A stretch of DNA of 64,000 nt, from positions 1,488,001 to 1,552,000 of the forward strand of contig NZ_CP102486.1 of NCBI RefSeq assembly GCF_026261605.1, given 5' to 3'. Below the pieces are notes generated by a model. It did not search any database. It saw only the letters and a list, made by a program, of their open reading frames with translations, and was not told the DNA's origin. The stretch is from Dechloromonas sp. A34. Its GTDB lineage: Bacteria > Pseudomonadota > Gammaproteobacteria > Burkholderiales > Rhodocyclaceae. A program made the translations under genes and the position numbers. Positions 16,694 through 25,571 of this stretch are shown in pieces; position 1 is the stretch's first letter; each line of letters opens with the position of its first letter.

Positions 16694-16730
16694 AAAACCC
16701 CCGTCCGGCAATGCCCTCGGGGGTTTTTTT
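16694..16730 (+). terminator. terminator after the ccoGH unit, possibly bidirectional
   Basis: Stem AAAACCCCCG/CGGGGGTTTT with a 14-base loop and a T run on the plus strand. The minus strand also reads into TTTT, so it could stop transcription from the convergent Nudix gene. Confidence 0.85.
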
Positions 16731-16795
16731 AAGACCTGATGCGCGAACGCACTGCTTCGTGATGTGCTGTGGTCGCTCTTGGCTACATCGGTCGG

Positions 16796-17347
16796 CTATC
16801 GATATTGTGCTGCCGGTGGCAGAAGTGCTGCTTCGTGAAAAGAGTAATGACCACTTTTTCGATCGTTCAGATAGCGTTCCAGGCAGAGGGTGACGCTACG
16901 GAAAGATAGAGCTTGCCAGGGAATGTCTTTCTCACGGAAGAGTTCGACTTCCAGGCTTTCCTCGCCAGCTGAATAGGCTGGTGTGGCCAGCCGGCCACGA
17001 TAAAAGAGATGGACTTGATTGATGTGGGCAATACTGATCATTGCAAAAGGAGCGTCAACGATGATCTGCGCCCCGGCCTCCTCTAGCGTTTCGCGGCAGG
17101 CTGCCTGGGTCGTGGTTTCGCCGTTTTCCATGAAGCCGGCGGGCAGCGTCCAGAAGCCGAGTTGGGGCTCGATGGCACGGCGGCAGAGCAGAATCTGTTC
17201 TTCATGTTCGACGACGCAGCCGACCACCAGCCGTGGATTCTCATAATGTATATGGCCGCAGGCTGTACATACGTGCCGAGGAAGGCTGTCGCCGGCCGGA
17301 ACGGTCAAGGAAACGCCAGAGCCGCAGTGTATGCAGTAACGGATCAC
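16796..17347 (-). CDS. Nudix hydrolase with N-terminal zinc ribbon
   Basis: 183 residues. Two CxxC pairs (CIHCG, CTACG) form a zinc ribbon in the first 35 residues. The Nudix box is intact at about residues 71-93, GFMENGETTTQAACRETLEEAGA, fitting GX5EX7REUXEEXGU. The SLP-type zinc ribbon followed by IHYENPRLVVGCVVE is typical of the ADP-ribose/NADH pyrophosphatase-like branch, but the substrate is not determined here. It is convergent with the ccoGH unit. The 184 bases between its start and motA hold only a possible TACAAT -10 (about 17464) and a hairpin (17496-17516). Confidence 0.9.
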   Translation of the reverse strand: MIRYCIHCGSGVSLTVPAGDSLPRHVCTACGHIHYENPRLVVGCVVEHEEQILLCRRAIEPQLGFWTLPAGFMENGETTTQAACRETLEEAGAQIIVDAPFAMISIAHINQVHLFYRGRLATPAYSAGEESLEVELFREKDIPWQALSFRSVTLCLERYLNDRKSGHYSFHEAALLPPAAQYR

Positions 17348-17531
17348 GGAATTTGCTGATTGGTTGAGATTTCTGCCCAGTTTAGCACTGCCAAGACTGT
17401 CTGAACTCTGGTAGGCATAAGTAATGGCACTTCTTTCTTTGCGCTCGGGTGATGCCTGTGGCTACAATAGCGAAGACCAATAAATACGCGCATCTGCGCC
17501 AGTCGAAGGCTGGCGCCCCAGGGGGCTTTGC

Positions 17532-18389
17532 ATGTTTCTAATCGTCGGTTACGTAATCATTCTGGCTTCATCGCTGGGAACGTACGCTCTTCACGGCAAC
17601 CTCCTCGCGCTCTGGGTGCCGACCGAGTACGTTGCGATTGTCGGCCTGACGATAGGCTACTTTGTCGGCGGCAACGACATCAAGATTATCAAGGCTACAG
17701 TCGCGGCCATCCCGGGTGTCCTCAAAGGCACGAAATACGACAAGGCCTACTATGTTGATACCTTGGCAATGCTCTTTGAGATTCTTGCCAAAGTGCGCAA
17801 GGAGGGGCTAATGTCAATCGAGGGCGACATCGAGAATCCGGAAGCCAGTCCAATTTTTAGCAAATATCCGAATCTGCTCCATGACCATCATGTCATCGAG
17901 TTCACTACGGACTATTTGCGCATGATGGTGGGGGGGAACCTCAATACCGTCGAAATTGAAAGCCTGATGGATGTCGAGCTGGAAACTCATCATCATGAAG
18001 CGGCGGAGCCTGGGCACGTGATCGCCAAGCTAGCCGGCGCGGTGCCGGCCTTTGGTATCGTGGTTGCGGTAATGGGCGTGGTCAACGTGATGGGCTCGGT
18101 CGGTTCTCCGCCGGCCGTGCTCGGCAAGATGATCGGCGGGGCGTTGGTCGGGACTTTTCTCGGTATCCTGATTTCCTATGGTTTTGTCGAGCCGATGGGC
18201 AATTTGCTTGAGCAGAAGGCGAAAGAGGGCGGAAAAGTCTATCAAATGATCAAGATGGTTTTGCTGGCTTCGATGTCGGGTTACGCTCCCCAGGTGGCTA
18301 TCGAATTCGGCCGCAAGACACTTGATTCGCACGTTCGGCCGGGCTTTATCGAACTTGAGGACGAACTCAAGGCACGTCGAGGCAAGTAA
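17532..18389 (+). CDS. motA: flagellar motor stator protein MotA
   Basis: 285 residues with four membrane helices: two at the N-terminus (about 2-50) and two near 165-220 (GAVPAFGIVVAVMGVVNVMG, ALVGTFLGILISYGFVEP). The conserved prolines of helices 3 and 4 are present. MotA forms the proton-conducting stator with MotB and pushes on FliG. This is the enteric-type MotA, distinct from the second stator gene at 43567. The start follows GGGGGC, after a GCGCCAG/CTGGCGC hairpin. A run of seven G (17930-17936) is intact within the gene. Confidence 0.95.
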   Translation: MFLIVGYVIILASSLGTYALHGNLLALWVPTEYVAIVGLTIGYFVGGNDIKIIKATVAAIPGVLKGTKYDKAYYVDTLAMLFEILAKVRKEGLMSIEGDIENPEASPIFSKYPNLLHDHHVIEFTTDYLRMMVGGNLNTVEIESLMDVELETHHHEAAEPGHVIAKLAGAVPAFGIVVAVMGVVNVMGSVGSPPAVLGKMIGGALVGTFLGILISYGFVEPMGNLLEQKAKEGGKVYQMIKMVLLASMSGYAPQVAIEFGRKTLDSHVRPGFIELEDELKARRGK

Positions 18390-18416
18390 GCCTTTGCCTT
18401 TTCCTGATTCGATACG

Positions 18417-19364
18417 ATGAGCGACGACTCCACACGCCCCATAGTTATCAAGCGCAAGAAGGTAGTTGCCGGCGGCGCGCACGGCGGCGCCTGGAAAATC
18501 GCCTACGCCGACTTCGTGACGGCGATGATGGCCTTCTTCCTGCTGATGTGGCTGCTTGGCTCAACTGCCAAGGGAGATTTGCAGGGGATTGCCGAACATT
18601 TTCAGAACCCGCTCAAAGTCGCGATGAGCGGCGGCGCCGGATCCGGTGATGCGACCAGCGTCTTGCAGGGCGGGGGCAAGGATCTGACGCGGCAGTCCGG
18701 TCAGGTCAAGCAGGGTGATGTCGAAAAGAAGAAAACGACCTCTTTTTCCAAGGAGGCGCAGGCCGAGTTCCGCCGCAAGGAGCAAGAGCGACTGGAGGCC
18801 CTGAAAGCCGATATCGAGAAAATGATCGAACAGAGCCCGCAACTGGCCCAGTTCAAGAAACAGATGCTGCTCGACATTACCTCGGAGGGGCTGCGCATCC
18901 AGATCGTTGATGAACAAAACCGGCCGATGTTCGATTCTGGTGGTGCTGAGCTCAAGCCCTATACGCGGGAGATCCTGCGTCAGGTCGGCAAGGCGCTGAA
19001 CGGCGTCAGCAATCGTATCAGTCTGGCTGGACACACCGATGCCGCGTCATTCAGCGGTGGCACCCAAGGATTCTCCAACTGGGAACTCTCGGCGAACCGG
19101 GCCAATGCCTCGCGGCGCGAACTGGTGGTGGGCGGAATGGACGACAGCAAGGTCTTGCGGGTGGTCGGATTGGCATCCACTGTCTTGTTCGACAAGAATG
19201 ATCCCCTGAACTCGGTCAATCGCCGGATCAGTATCGTCGTCCTGAATAAGAAGACCGAGTCGGCGATTCTTCAGGAAGAGGGGCCTGAATCCGAGTTGTC
19301 GAGCGACGAGGCCGTGCCGGAGGGTTTGAAATTGCCCGGCAGCGGCAAAGGAACATCTGGGTAA
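18417..19364 (+). CDS. motB: flagellar motor protein MotB
   Basis: 315 residues. A basic N-terminus (IVIKRKKV) precedes a single membrane helix with the proton-carrying aspartate in KIAYADFVTAMMAFFLLMW. A plug/linker and a C-terminal OmpA-type peptidoglycan-binding domain follow (LAGHTDAASFSG, NWELSANRANASRREL). It anchors the stator to the cell wall. It lies 27 bases after motA. The 222 bases between motB and cheY hold no gene; only short hairpins are visible. Confidence 0.95.
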   Translation: MSDDSTRPIVIKRKKVVAGGAHGGAWKIAYADFVTAMMAFFLLMWLLGSTAKGDLQGIAEHFQNPLKVAMSGGAGSGDATSVLQGGGKDLTRQSGQVKQGDVEKKKTTSFSKEAQAEFRRKEQERLEALKADIEKMIEQSPQLAQFKKQMLLDITSEGLRIQIVDEQNRPMFDSGGAELKPYTREILRQVGKALNGVSNRISLAGHTDAASFSGGTQGFSNWELSANRANASRRELVVGGMDDSKVLRVVGLASTVLFDKNDPLNSVNRRISIVVLNKKTESAILQEEGPESELSSDEAVPEGLKLPGSGKGTSG

Positions 19365-19586
19365 GACCCGCCAGGGTCGCTTAATGAAGTGCTCGTGGCT
19401 GCTGTCGGGTATGCACCGTTGATTCCATCCCCTATGGTTTAGGAGGTGCGTTTGGCGCCGAGGCAACGTCTGTCGGGATACTGGTGGAAAATTGAGTGCC
19501 CCGGTCCCGGGGGTAACGGGTGATTCGTCGTACCGGCCACACCCGCGGTGATGTTGCGCTGCGCTGATTCAATAAATGAGGAAACC

Positions 19587-19952
19587 ATGGTGAAAACCAT
19601 TCTTGCTGTTGATGATTCTGCATCCATTCGTCAGATGGTGTCATTCACCCTGAAGAGTGCCGGCTATGAAGTCGTTGAGGCGGTTGATGGCATGGATGGC
19701 CTGGACAAAGCCAAGGCCCGTAGCATCAATCTCGTGCTGACCGATCAGAACATGCCGCGCATGGATGGCCTGACCCTGATCAAGAGCCTGCGCGCCATGG
19801 CGCAATATGCGTCGACCCCCATCCTGATGCTGACGACAGAGTCCTCCGACACCATGAAGTCCCAAGGGCGCGCTGCCGGGGCGACCGGCTGGCTGGTCAA
19901 ACCCTTCGATCCGCAGAAACTGATTGAAGTCGTCCGCAAGGTCATCGGCTGA
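19587..19952 (+). CDS. cheY: CheY-like response regulator (chemotaxis locus 1)
   Basis: 121 residues, a stand-alone receiver domain: AVDDSASIRQMV holds the acidic pair, LVLTDQNMPRMDG the phosphorylated Asp, LTTES the Thr/Ser and LVKPFDP the Lys. The start at 19587 has a GAGGAAACC site. It heads the first chemotaxis locus, 82 bases before cheA. The second CheY-like protein at 33870 looks more like the motor-binding type, so this one may act as a phosphate sink or in a separate output; that is inference. Confidence 0.9.
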   Translation: MVKTILAVDDSASIRQMVSFTLKSAGYEVVEAVDGMDGLDKAKARSINLVLTDQNMPRMDGLTLIKSLRAMAQYASTPILMLTTESSDTMKSQGRAAGATGWLVKPFDPQKLIEVVRKVIG

Positions 19953-20034
19953 GCCGGGGCGACGGGCTGGCCTGCGTGCCGGCTGCATTCATTGCCCGCG
20001 GCATGCGGGTGGCGTGGCGCGCTGAGGGAATAGC

Positions 20035-22292
20035 ATGGCTATCGATATGAGTCAGTTTTATCAGGTGTTCTTCGAGGAGTCGGCAGAACACCTGGCGGCA
20101 ATGGAGGCGCTCCTGCTCGATCTGGATGTCGAGAATCCGGATGCCGAGCAGCTCAATGCCATTTTTCGCGCAGCTCACTCGATCAAGGGTAGCGCCGGCA
20201 CTTTCGGCTTCAACGATCTGTCTGAAACGACACATATTCTGGAGAGCCTGCTCGATCGCATTCGCAAGCGGGAACTCGCTCTGCGCCCGGAGATGGTGGA
20301 TGCCTTCCTCAAAGCTGGCGACGTGCTGCGTGAAATGCTGGAGGCCCACCAAGGACGGGGACAGGTTGATGCATGCGCCGTCGAGGCGGTTTGCTCCCGC
20401 TTGCGGCAGCTATCGGCCGAGGCTTCTACAGTTGAGGTTCCCGTGCCGCCCCCAGTACCGGGGCTGGAGGCAGTCCCGGCCAGTCTCGCATCGCACGTCA
20501 TATCCGCGCTCGAGCCGGCCGGTCGGCTCGCCTACAGTATCGAATTCGTGCCGACCGAGGTTTCCGCCAGTGGTGATGGTGTCGTCAATCTGCTTGACGA
20601 ACTCCGCGCTTGCGGTGAACTCGAGATCCTCGCCCAACCCGAGGGGGCGCCCACGAGGTGGGATTCTGGCAATTGCGCCTGACTACCGCGCTGGCGCAAG
20701 AGTCCTTCTCCGAGCAGATCGATTTTGTCGCCGAAAATGGCGCCTGGCGGGTTGCCGAAGACAAGTCGATCGAACTCAACGGCGGCCCTGTCTTCAGCTT
20801 TTCCGAAGATACTTCTGGCGGGCCGGGGGAGGATCGTGCTTACGGATTCTTTGCGCCGCTCGATGCGTTATCGGCGCCACAGGAAACATCGGCAGAGGAT
20901 GAAGGTTTTGGATTTTTCGCGCCCTTGCCGGCCGCGAACCTGGCTGAGGAAAACAACGCCTACGGCTTTTTTGCGCCGCTCACGCCTCCTGCCGCAGTGG
21001 GTGCGGAACCCGCCGGCAACGTTGAGGGCGAGGCGCTGGCCACGGAGTCGGCCGAAAAACCGGCACCGGTGATATCGAGCGCGGGCCGTCAAGCAAAAAC
21101 TGCGGGGCCAGCGGAATCCTCGATCCGGGTAGGAGTCGAGAAGGTCGATCAACTGATCAATCTGGTGGGGGAACTGGTCATCACCCAGGCCATGTTGTTG
21201 CAGACCGCAATGCAGATGCAGGAAAGCGCGCCCGAGCGGTTGATCAACGGATTAGTCCAGTTGGAACGGAACACCCGCGATTTGCAGGAATCGGTGATGT
21301 CGATCCGGATGATGCCGATTTCCTCTGTCTTTTCGCGTTTTCCGCGCGTGGTGCGAGATCTGTCTGGCAAACTGGGCAAGCAGGTCGAACTGAAAACCTC
21401 CGGCGAGACGACTGAGCTCGACAGGGGATTGATCGAGCGCATTGCCGATCCATTGACCCACTTGATCCGCAACAGTCTCGACCACGGGATCGAGTTGCCA
21501 GAAAAACGTGTGCAGGCTGGCAAGAGTCCGGCGGGTACGATCACGCTGAAGGCCTACCACCAAGGAGGCAATATCGTCATCGAGGTTGGTGATGACGGAG
21601 CTGGCTTGCCGCGCGACAAGATTCTGGCCAAGGCACGCGAACGCGGACTGGCCGTAGCGGAGCAGATGACTGACGCGGAGGTGTTCAACCTCATTTTCGA
21701 GGCTGGGTTCTCGACAGCGGACCAAGTTACCGACGTCTCCGGGCGTGGCGTCGGGATGGATGTGGTCCGCCGGAACATCCAGTCGATGGGCGGTCGCGTC
21801 GAGATCGAGTCGATGCTCGGCATCGGGACCCGGATGACCGTCCGCTTGCCGCTGACACTGGCTATCCTCGACGGCATGTCGGTCGCCGTGGGCGATCAGA
21901 CCTACATTCTGCCCTTGGCTCACATTCTAGAATCGCTGCAGCCCCAGGCTGGCGAGATCAAGACGTTGGCCAATCAGGCGCAGGTCATCCAGGTTCGTGG
22001 CGAATACCTGCCGGTCGTTGTGCTGCATGAGATATTCAATCTCAAGTCGGCGGCGAACGATTTCGCTCAGGGCATCCTGGTCGTGATCGAAGCCGATGGT
22101 GCCAAGATCGCTCTCTTTGTCGATGCCCTGGTCGGGCAGCATCAGGTGGTGATCAAAAGCCTGGAGGCCAATTATCGACGGGTGCCGGGAGTATCCGGGG
22201 CGACCATCATGGGAGACGGCCAAGTGGCCCTGATACTCGACGTCTCCGCCCTGGCCGGGATGGCCCGATCGAACATGCAGAGAGCCGACTGA
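20035..22292 (+). CDS. cheA: chemotaxis histidine kinase CheA (locus 1), frameshifted in this sequence
   Basis: Two frames together encode one CheA. The first (20035-20682) holds the HPt domain, with His48 in FRAAHSIKGSAG, and the start of a P2-like domain up to EILAQPEG. The second (from about 20655) resumes at GFWQLRLTTALAQESF and contains dimerisation, HATPase (NSLDHGIELPEK, DDGAGLPRDK, GRGVGMDVV) and CheW-like domains. Adding one G to the five-G run at 20643-20647 joins them into 752 residues. The linker has three copies of an [Y/F]GFFAPL motif (about residues 270-316). A base-calling error is likelier than a true pseudogene. Confidence 0.9.
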
Positions 22293-22313
22293 CGGCCCAA
22301 TGAGGAGCAAAAA

Positions 22314-22814
22314 ATGGAAATGACGACACAGGGTAAGGCATTGGCCAGTGAGGGCGATCAGGTCGCCAGCGAATACTTGACGTTCACGCTGGGTGGCGAA
22401 GAGTATGCGATCGATATTCTCAAGGTGCAGGAGATTCGTGGCTACGAGCCACCGACCCTGATTGCCAACGCTCCGGCTTTCATCAAGGGAGTGATCAATC
22501 TGCGCGGGATCATCGTTCCGGTGGTCGACCTGCGCATCAAGTTCAATCTGGGCAAGATCGAATACACCCCCTTTACCGTGGTCGTCATTCTCAATGTCGC
22601 CGGGCGAGTGGTCGGGGCTGTTGTCGACGCCGTCACCGACGTTATTTCACTGACCCCGGCGCAGATTAGGCCGGCTCCGGATTTCTCCGGAAGCTTCGAT
22701 ACCAAGTACATCCTTGGCCTGGCCGCCCAGGACTCGCGCATGATGATCGTGACCGACATCGAACGCCTGATGACCAGCGCGGAGATGGAACTGATTGATT
22801 CAGCCAGCGAATAG
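22314..22814 (+). CDS. cheW: chemotaxis coupling protein CheW
   Basis: 166 residues forming a single CheW domain: [44 protein letters not shown] and the [11 protein letters not shown] segment are typical. It links chemoreceptors to CheA. GAGGAGC precedes the ATG, 21 bases after cheA. It is the only stand-alone CheW in the window; the two CheV proteins carry further CheW domains. Confidence 0.96.
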   Translation: MEMTTQGKALASEGDQVASEYLTFTLGGEEYAIDILKVQEIRGYEPPTLIANAPAFIKGVINLRGIIVPVVDLRIKFNLGKIEYTPFTVVVILNVAGRVVGAVVDAVTDVISLTPAQIRPAPDFSGSFDTKYILGLAAQDSRMMIVTDIERLMTSAEMELIDSASE

Positions 22815-22844
22815 TCGCTAGCAGCCTTAACCGGAAGACCTGAA

Positions 22845-25541
22845 ATGTTAGATTTTCGGAACTACAAAATTGGTACCCGCCTGATTCTGACCACGGCCGG
22901 GGCGCTGGTCCTGGTGCTCCTTGTGGTCGCTATTGCCTTGTTCAGCCTGAACCAGATCGGTGACAAGGTCGAGCGGATCGTCAATGAAAACGCCGTGAAT
23001 GCCGAGTTGGCGGTCGATATGCGCATGCGCAACCTGCTCATCGGCCAGCATGTGCGTACGGCGTTGGTGCAGGAAGAGATTGAACAGCAACTCGCAGAAA
23101 AGGCCCGAGTTGACGCCGATATGGCCAACTACCTCGCCGCTGAAAGACGGGTCGTCGAGAGCACCATTTCGCCGCGCGGCAAGGAAATCGTCGGTCGTAT
23201 CCTGCCGGCCCGGCAGGCCGCGGAAGCGACGATCAAACAGCTTTTCGAGTTGATCAAGGCGGGCAATCATCCCGAGACCGAAAGGCTTTTTTTCGAGGAT
23301 TTTCAGCCAAAACTCCAGGCCTGGTTTGATGCCGTCGGTGACTACGTCGAGCTTCAGCATGAGAACAGCAGTGCAGATCTCGCCGAAATAAGTGCCATCG
23401 AATCGAGCGTGCGAACCACCCTGCTGCTGCTGATGCTGGTCGCCGTGGCGGTGATGATTCCCTCCGGAGTCTGGGTGACCCGCCAGATAACCCGGCCATT
23501 GCAGGATGCCGTGAAGGTCGCCGAAGCAGTGGCGGCGGGCAACCTGGACAACCGGATCGATCGTTCCGGGGCGGACGAGTCGGCCCAACTGATGCTGGCC
23601 CTGGAGAAAATGCAGTCCGATCTCAAGCAGCGCACCGAGGCCGAGCACAAGGTCGCCGATGAGACGCTGCGCATCAAGGTGGCACTTGATTTCACCTCGA
23701 CCAACGTCATGGTGGCGGACCCCGATGGCACCATTATCTACTGCAATGCCTCCATTCTCGGCATGATGCGCCGGGCTGAAGAGGACATCCGCACGGCGTT
23801 GCCCGGCTTCCGTGCCGATGCCATTCTCGATTCCGGTTTCGATCACTGCTACCAGACCCCGCTTCACCAGACCAGCCTGCTGGGGGAACTCCAACGCGCA
23901 CAGCGGACCGAACTGAGCATCGGTGGCCGTCACTTCACCCTGGTTGCCAGCCCGATCGTCAATCAGGGCGGGGATCTTCTCGGTACGGTGGTCGAATGGC
24001 GTGACCGGACGTCAGAAGTCGAAATCGAGAGCGAAGTATCCGCAATCATCGATGCCGCGGTGGCTGGCGATTTCAATCGGCGCCTCGATGTCGCCAAGAT
24101 GAGCGGATTTTTCAGACAAATTTCCACTGGCATCAACGAGTTGCTCGATGCCAATTCCCATGCCCTCAACGATGTTGGCGAGATGCTGGCGCGTCTCTCC
24201 CAAGGCAACCTGACGCAGAAGATCGACGCCAATTACCGCGGCATGCTCGGCAAGCTGCGCGACGATGCGAATGCGACGGTCGACCACCTAAAGGAAATTG
24301 TCTTCTCCATCAAAAGCGCCACCGAAGCGATCAGTACTGCGGCCAAGGAGATCGCGGCCGGCAACCAGGACCTCTCCGGACGGACGGAGGAGCAGGCCAG
24401 CAGCCTCGAAGAGACCGCTTCCAGCATGGAGCAGTTAACTGGCACCGTGAAGCAGAATGCCGACAGCTCGCGTCAGGCTTGCGACCTGGCAGGCAATGCC
24501 CAGCAGGTAGCGATCAAGGGCGGCGAAGTCGTCGGTCAGGTGGTGCAGACGATGAGCGCCATCCACCAGTCGAGTAGCCGGATTGCCGACATCATCGGCG
24601 TCATCGACGGCATCGCCTTCCAGACCAACATCCTGGCCTTGAATGCGGCGGTCGAAGCGGCGCGAGCCGGCGAACAGGGCCGTGGTTTTGCCGTGGTCGC
24701 CAGCGAGGTGCGCAATCTGGCGCAGCGCAGCGCGGCAGCCGCCAAGGAAATCAAGGGCTTGATCGAGGATTCGGTCAACAAGGTCGAGGTCGGCAACCGA
24801 CTGGTCGACCAAGCAGGGCGGACCATGGCCGAGGTGGTATCGAGCATCCGGCGGGTGGCGACGATCATGACTGACATTTCTGATGCCAGCCGCGAACAGA
24901 GTGCCGGTATCGAGCAGGTGAGCCGGGCCGTCACCCAGATGGACGAGATGACCCAGCAGAATGCGGCGCTGGTCGAAGAGGCTGCTGCCGCAGCGGAAAG
25001 CCTGGAGGCGCAGGCGCGCGGCCTGGCCCGGAGCGTTGCGGTTTTTCGACTGCCGGGTGGCGTGCTGGTCGATCACCAGGAGAATCTGTCAGGTCTCGAT
25101 ATCGACGGCGCGATCCTGGCGCATGGCCGGTGGAAGCAGCGCCTGCTCGACTATGTGGCCGGTGGCGGTGAGTCGCTCGACCCAGCCGTCGTCGGCCGTG
25201 ACGACCAATGTGCGCTCGGTTGCTGGATTCATGGCGATGGTCGCCAGTTGAGCGGAAGTATCCGCTATACCGAGCTCAAGGCCGAGCATGCAGGCTTCCA
25301 TCGTAGTGCGGCGGAGGTCATTCGGGCGTATCTTGCGGGCGACGCCAGGGCAGCCCGGCAGCGGATTGCCGGTGAGTTTTCCGGGCGCTCGCAGCGCGTC
25401 ATCGGCCTCCTCGAGGCCATCCGGCCTGGTGGAAAATCAGTGCTGGCGGCCAAGTTGGGGGTGCGCCCAGCGAAAAGACTGACGTCCGGCAACGTGCCTG
25501 CGCTCTCGGCGCCGCGCGATGACGAATGGTCCGAATTCTAA
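22845..25541 (+). CDS. methyl-accepting chemotaxis protein with PAS and C-terminal CZB domains
   Basis: 898 residues. Membrane helices at about 12-34 and 189-208 bracket a helical periplasmic sensor of about 155 residues. HAMP, a PAS domain (about 270-385, VMVADPDGTIIYCNAS), a second HAMP-like segment and the signalling hairpin follow, with the conserved tip IAFQTNILALNAAVEAARAG. After it comes a CZB zinc-binding domain: AHGRWKQRL, CALGCWIH and ELKAEHAGFH supply the 3-His/1-Cys ligands. The extreme C-terminus is EWSEF, an x-W-x-x-F CheR-tethering tail. CZB domains in related receptors respond to zinc or hypochlorous acid. Confidence 0.92.
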   Translation: MLDFRNYKIGTRLILTTAGALVLVLLVVAIALFSLNQIGDKVERIVNENAVNAELAVDMRMRNLLIGQHVRTALVQEEIEQQLAEKARVDADMANYLAAERRVVESTISPRGKEIVGRILPARQAAEATIKQLFELIKAGNHPETERLFFEDFQPKLQAWFDAVGDYVELQHENSSADLAEISAIESSVRTTLLLLMLVAVAVMIPSGVWVTRQITRPLQDAVKVAEAVAAGNLDNRIDRSGADESAQLMLALEKMQSDLKQRTEAEHKVADETLRIKVALDFTSTNVMVADPDGTIIYCNASILGMMRRAEEDIRTALPGFRADAILDSGFDHCYQTPLHQTSLLGELQRAQRTELSIGGRHFTLVASPIVNQGGDLLGTVVEWRDRTSEVEIESEVSAIIDAAVAGDFNRRLDVAKMSGFFRQISTGINELLDANSHALNDVGEMLARLSQGNLTQKIDANYRGMLGKLRDDANATVDHLKEIVFSIKSATEAISTAAKEIAAGNQDLSGRTEEQASSLEETASSMEQLTGTVKQNADSSRQACDLAGNAQQVAIKGGEVVGQVVQTMSAIHQSSSRIADIIGVIDGIAFQTNILALNAAVEAARAGEQGRGFAVVASEVRNLAQRSAAAAKEIKGLIEDSVNKVEVGNRLVDQAGRTMAEVVSSIRRVATIMTDISDASREQSAGIEQVSRAVTQMDEMTQQNAALVEEAAAAAESLEAQARGLARSVAVFRLPGGVLVDHQENLSGLDIDGAILAHGRWKQRLLDYVAGGGESLDPAVVGRDDQCALGCWIHGDGRQLSGSIRYTELKAEHAGFHRSAAEVIRAYLAGDARAARQRIAGEFSGRSQRVIGLLEAIRPGGKSVLAAKLGVRPAKRLTSGNVPALSAPRDDEWSEF

Positions 25542-25571
25542 TAATCAGGACACACTGACGGATTGCACACG

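Noticed and set aside
17421..17445. Possible sigma-54 promoter before motA (TGGCAC ... TTTGCG)
   Set aside because: The distance between GG and GC is 15 rather than the strict 12 bases.
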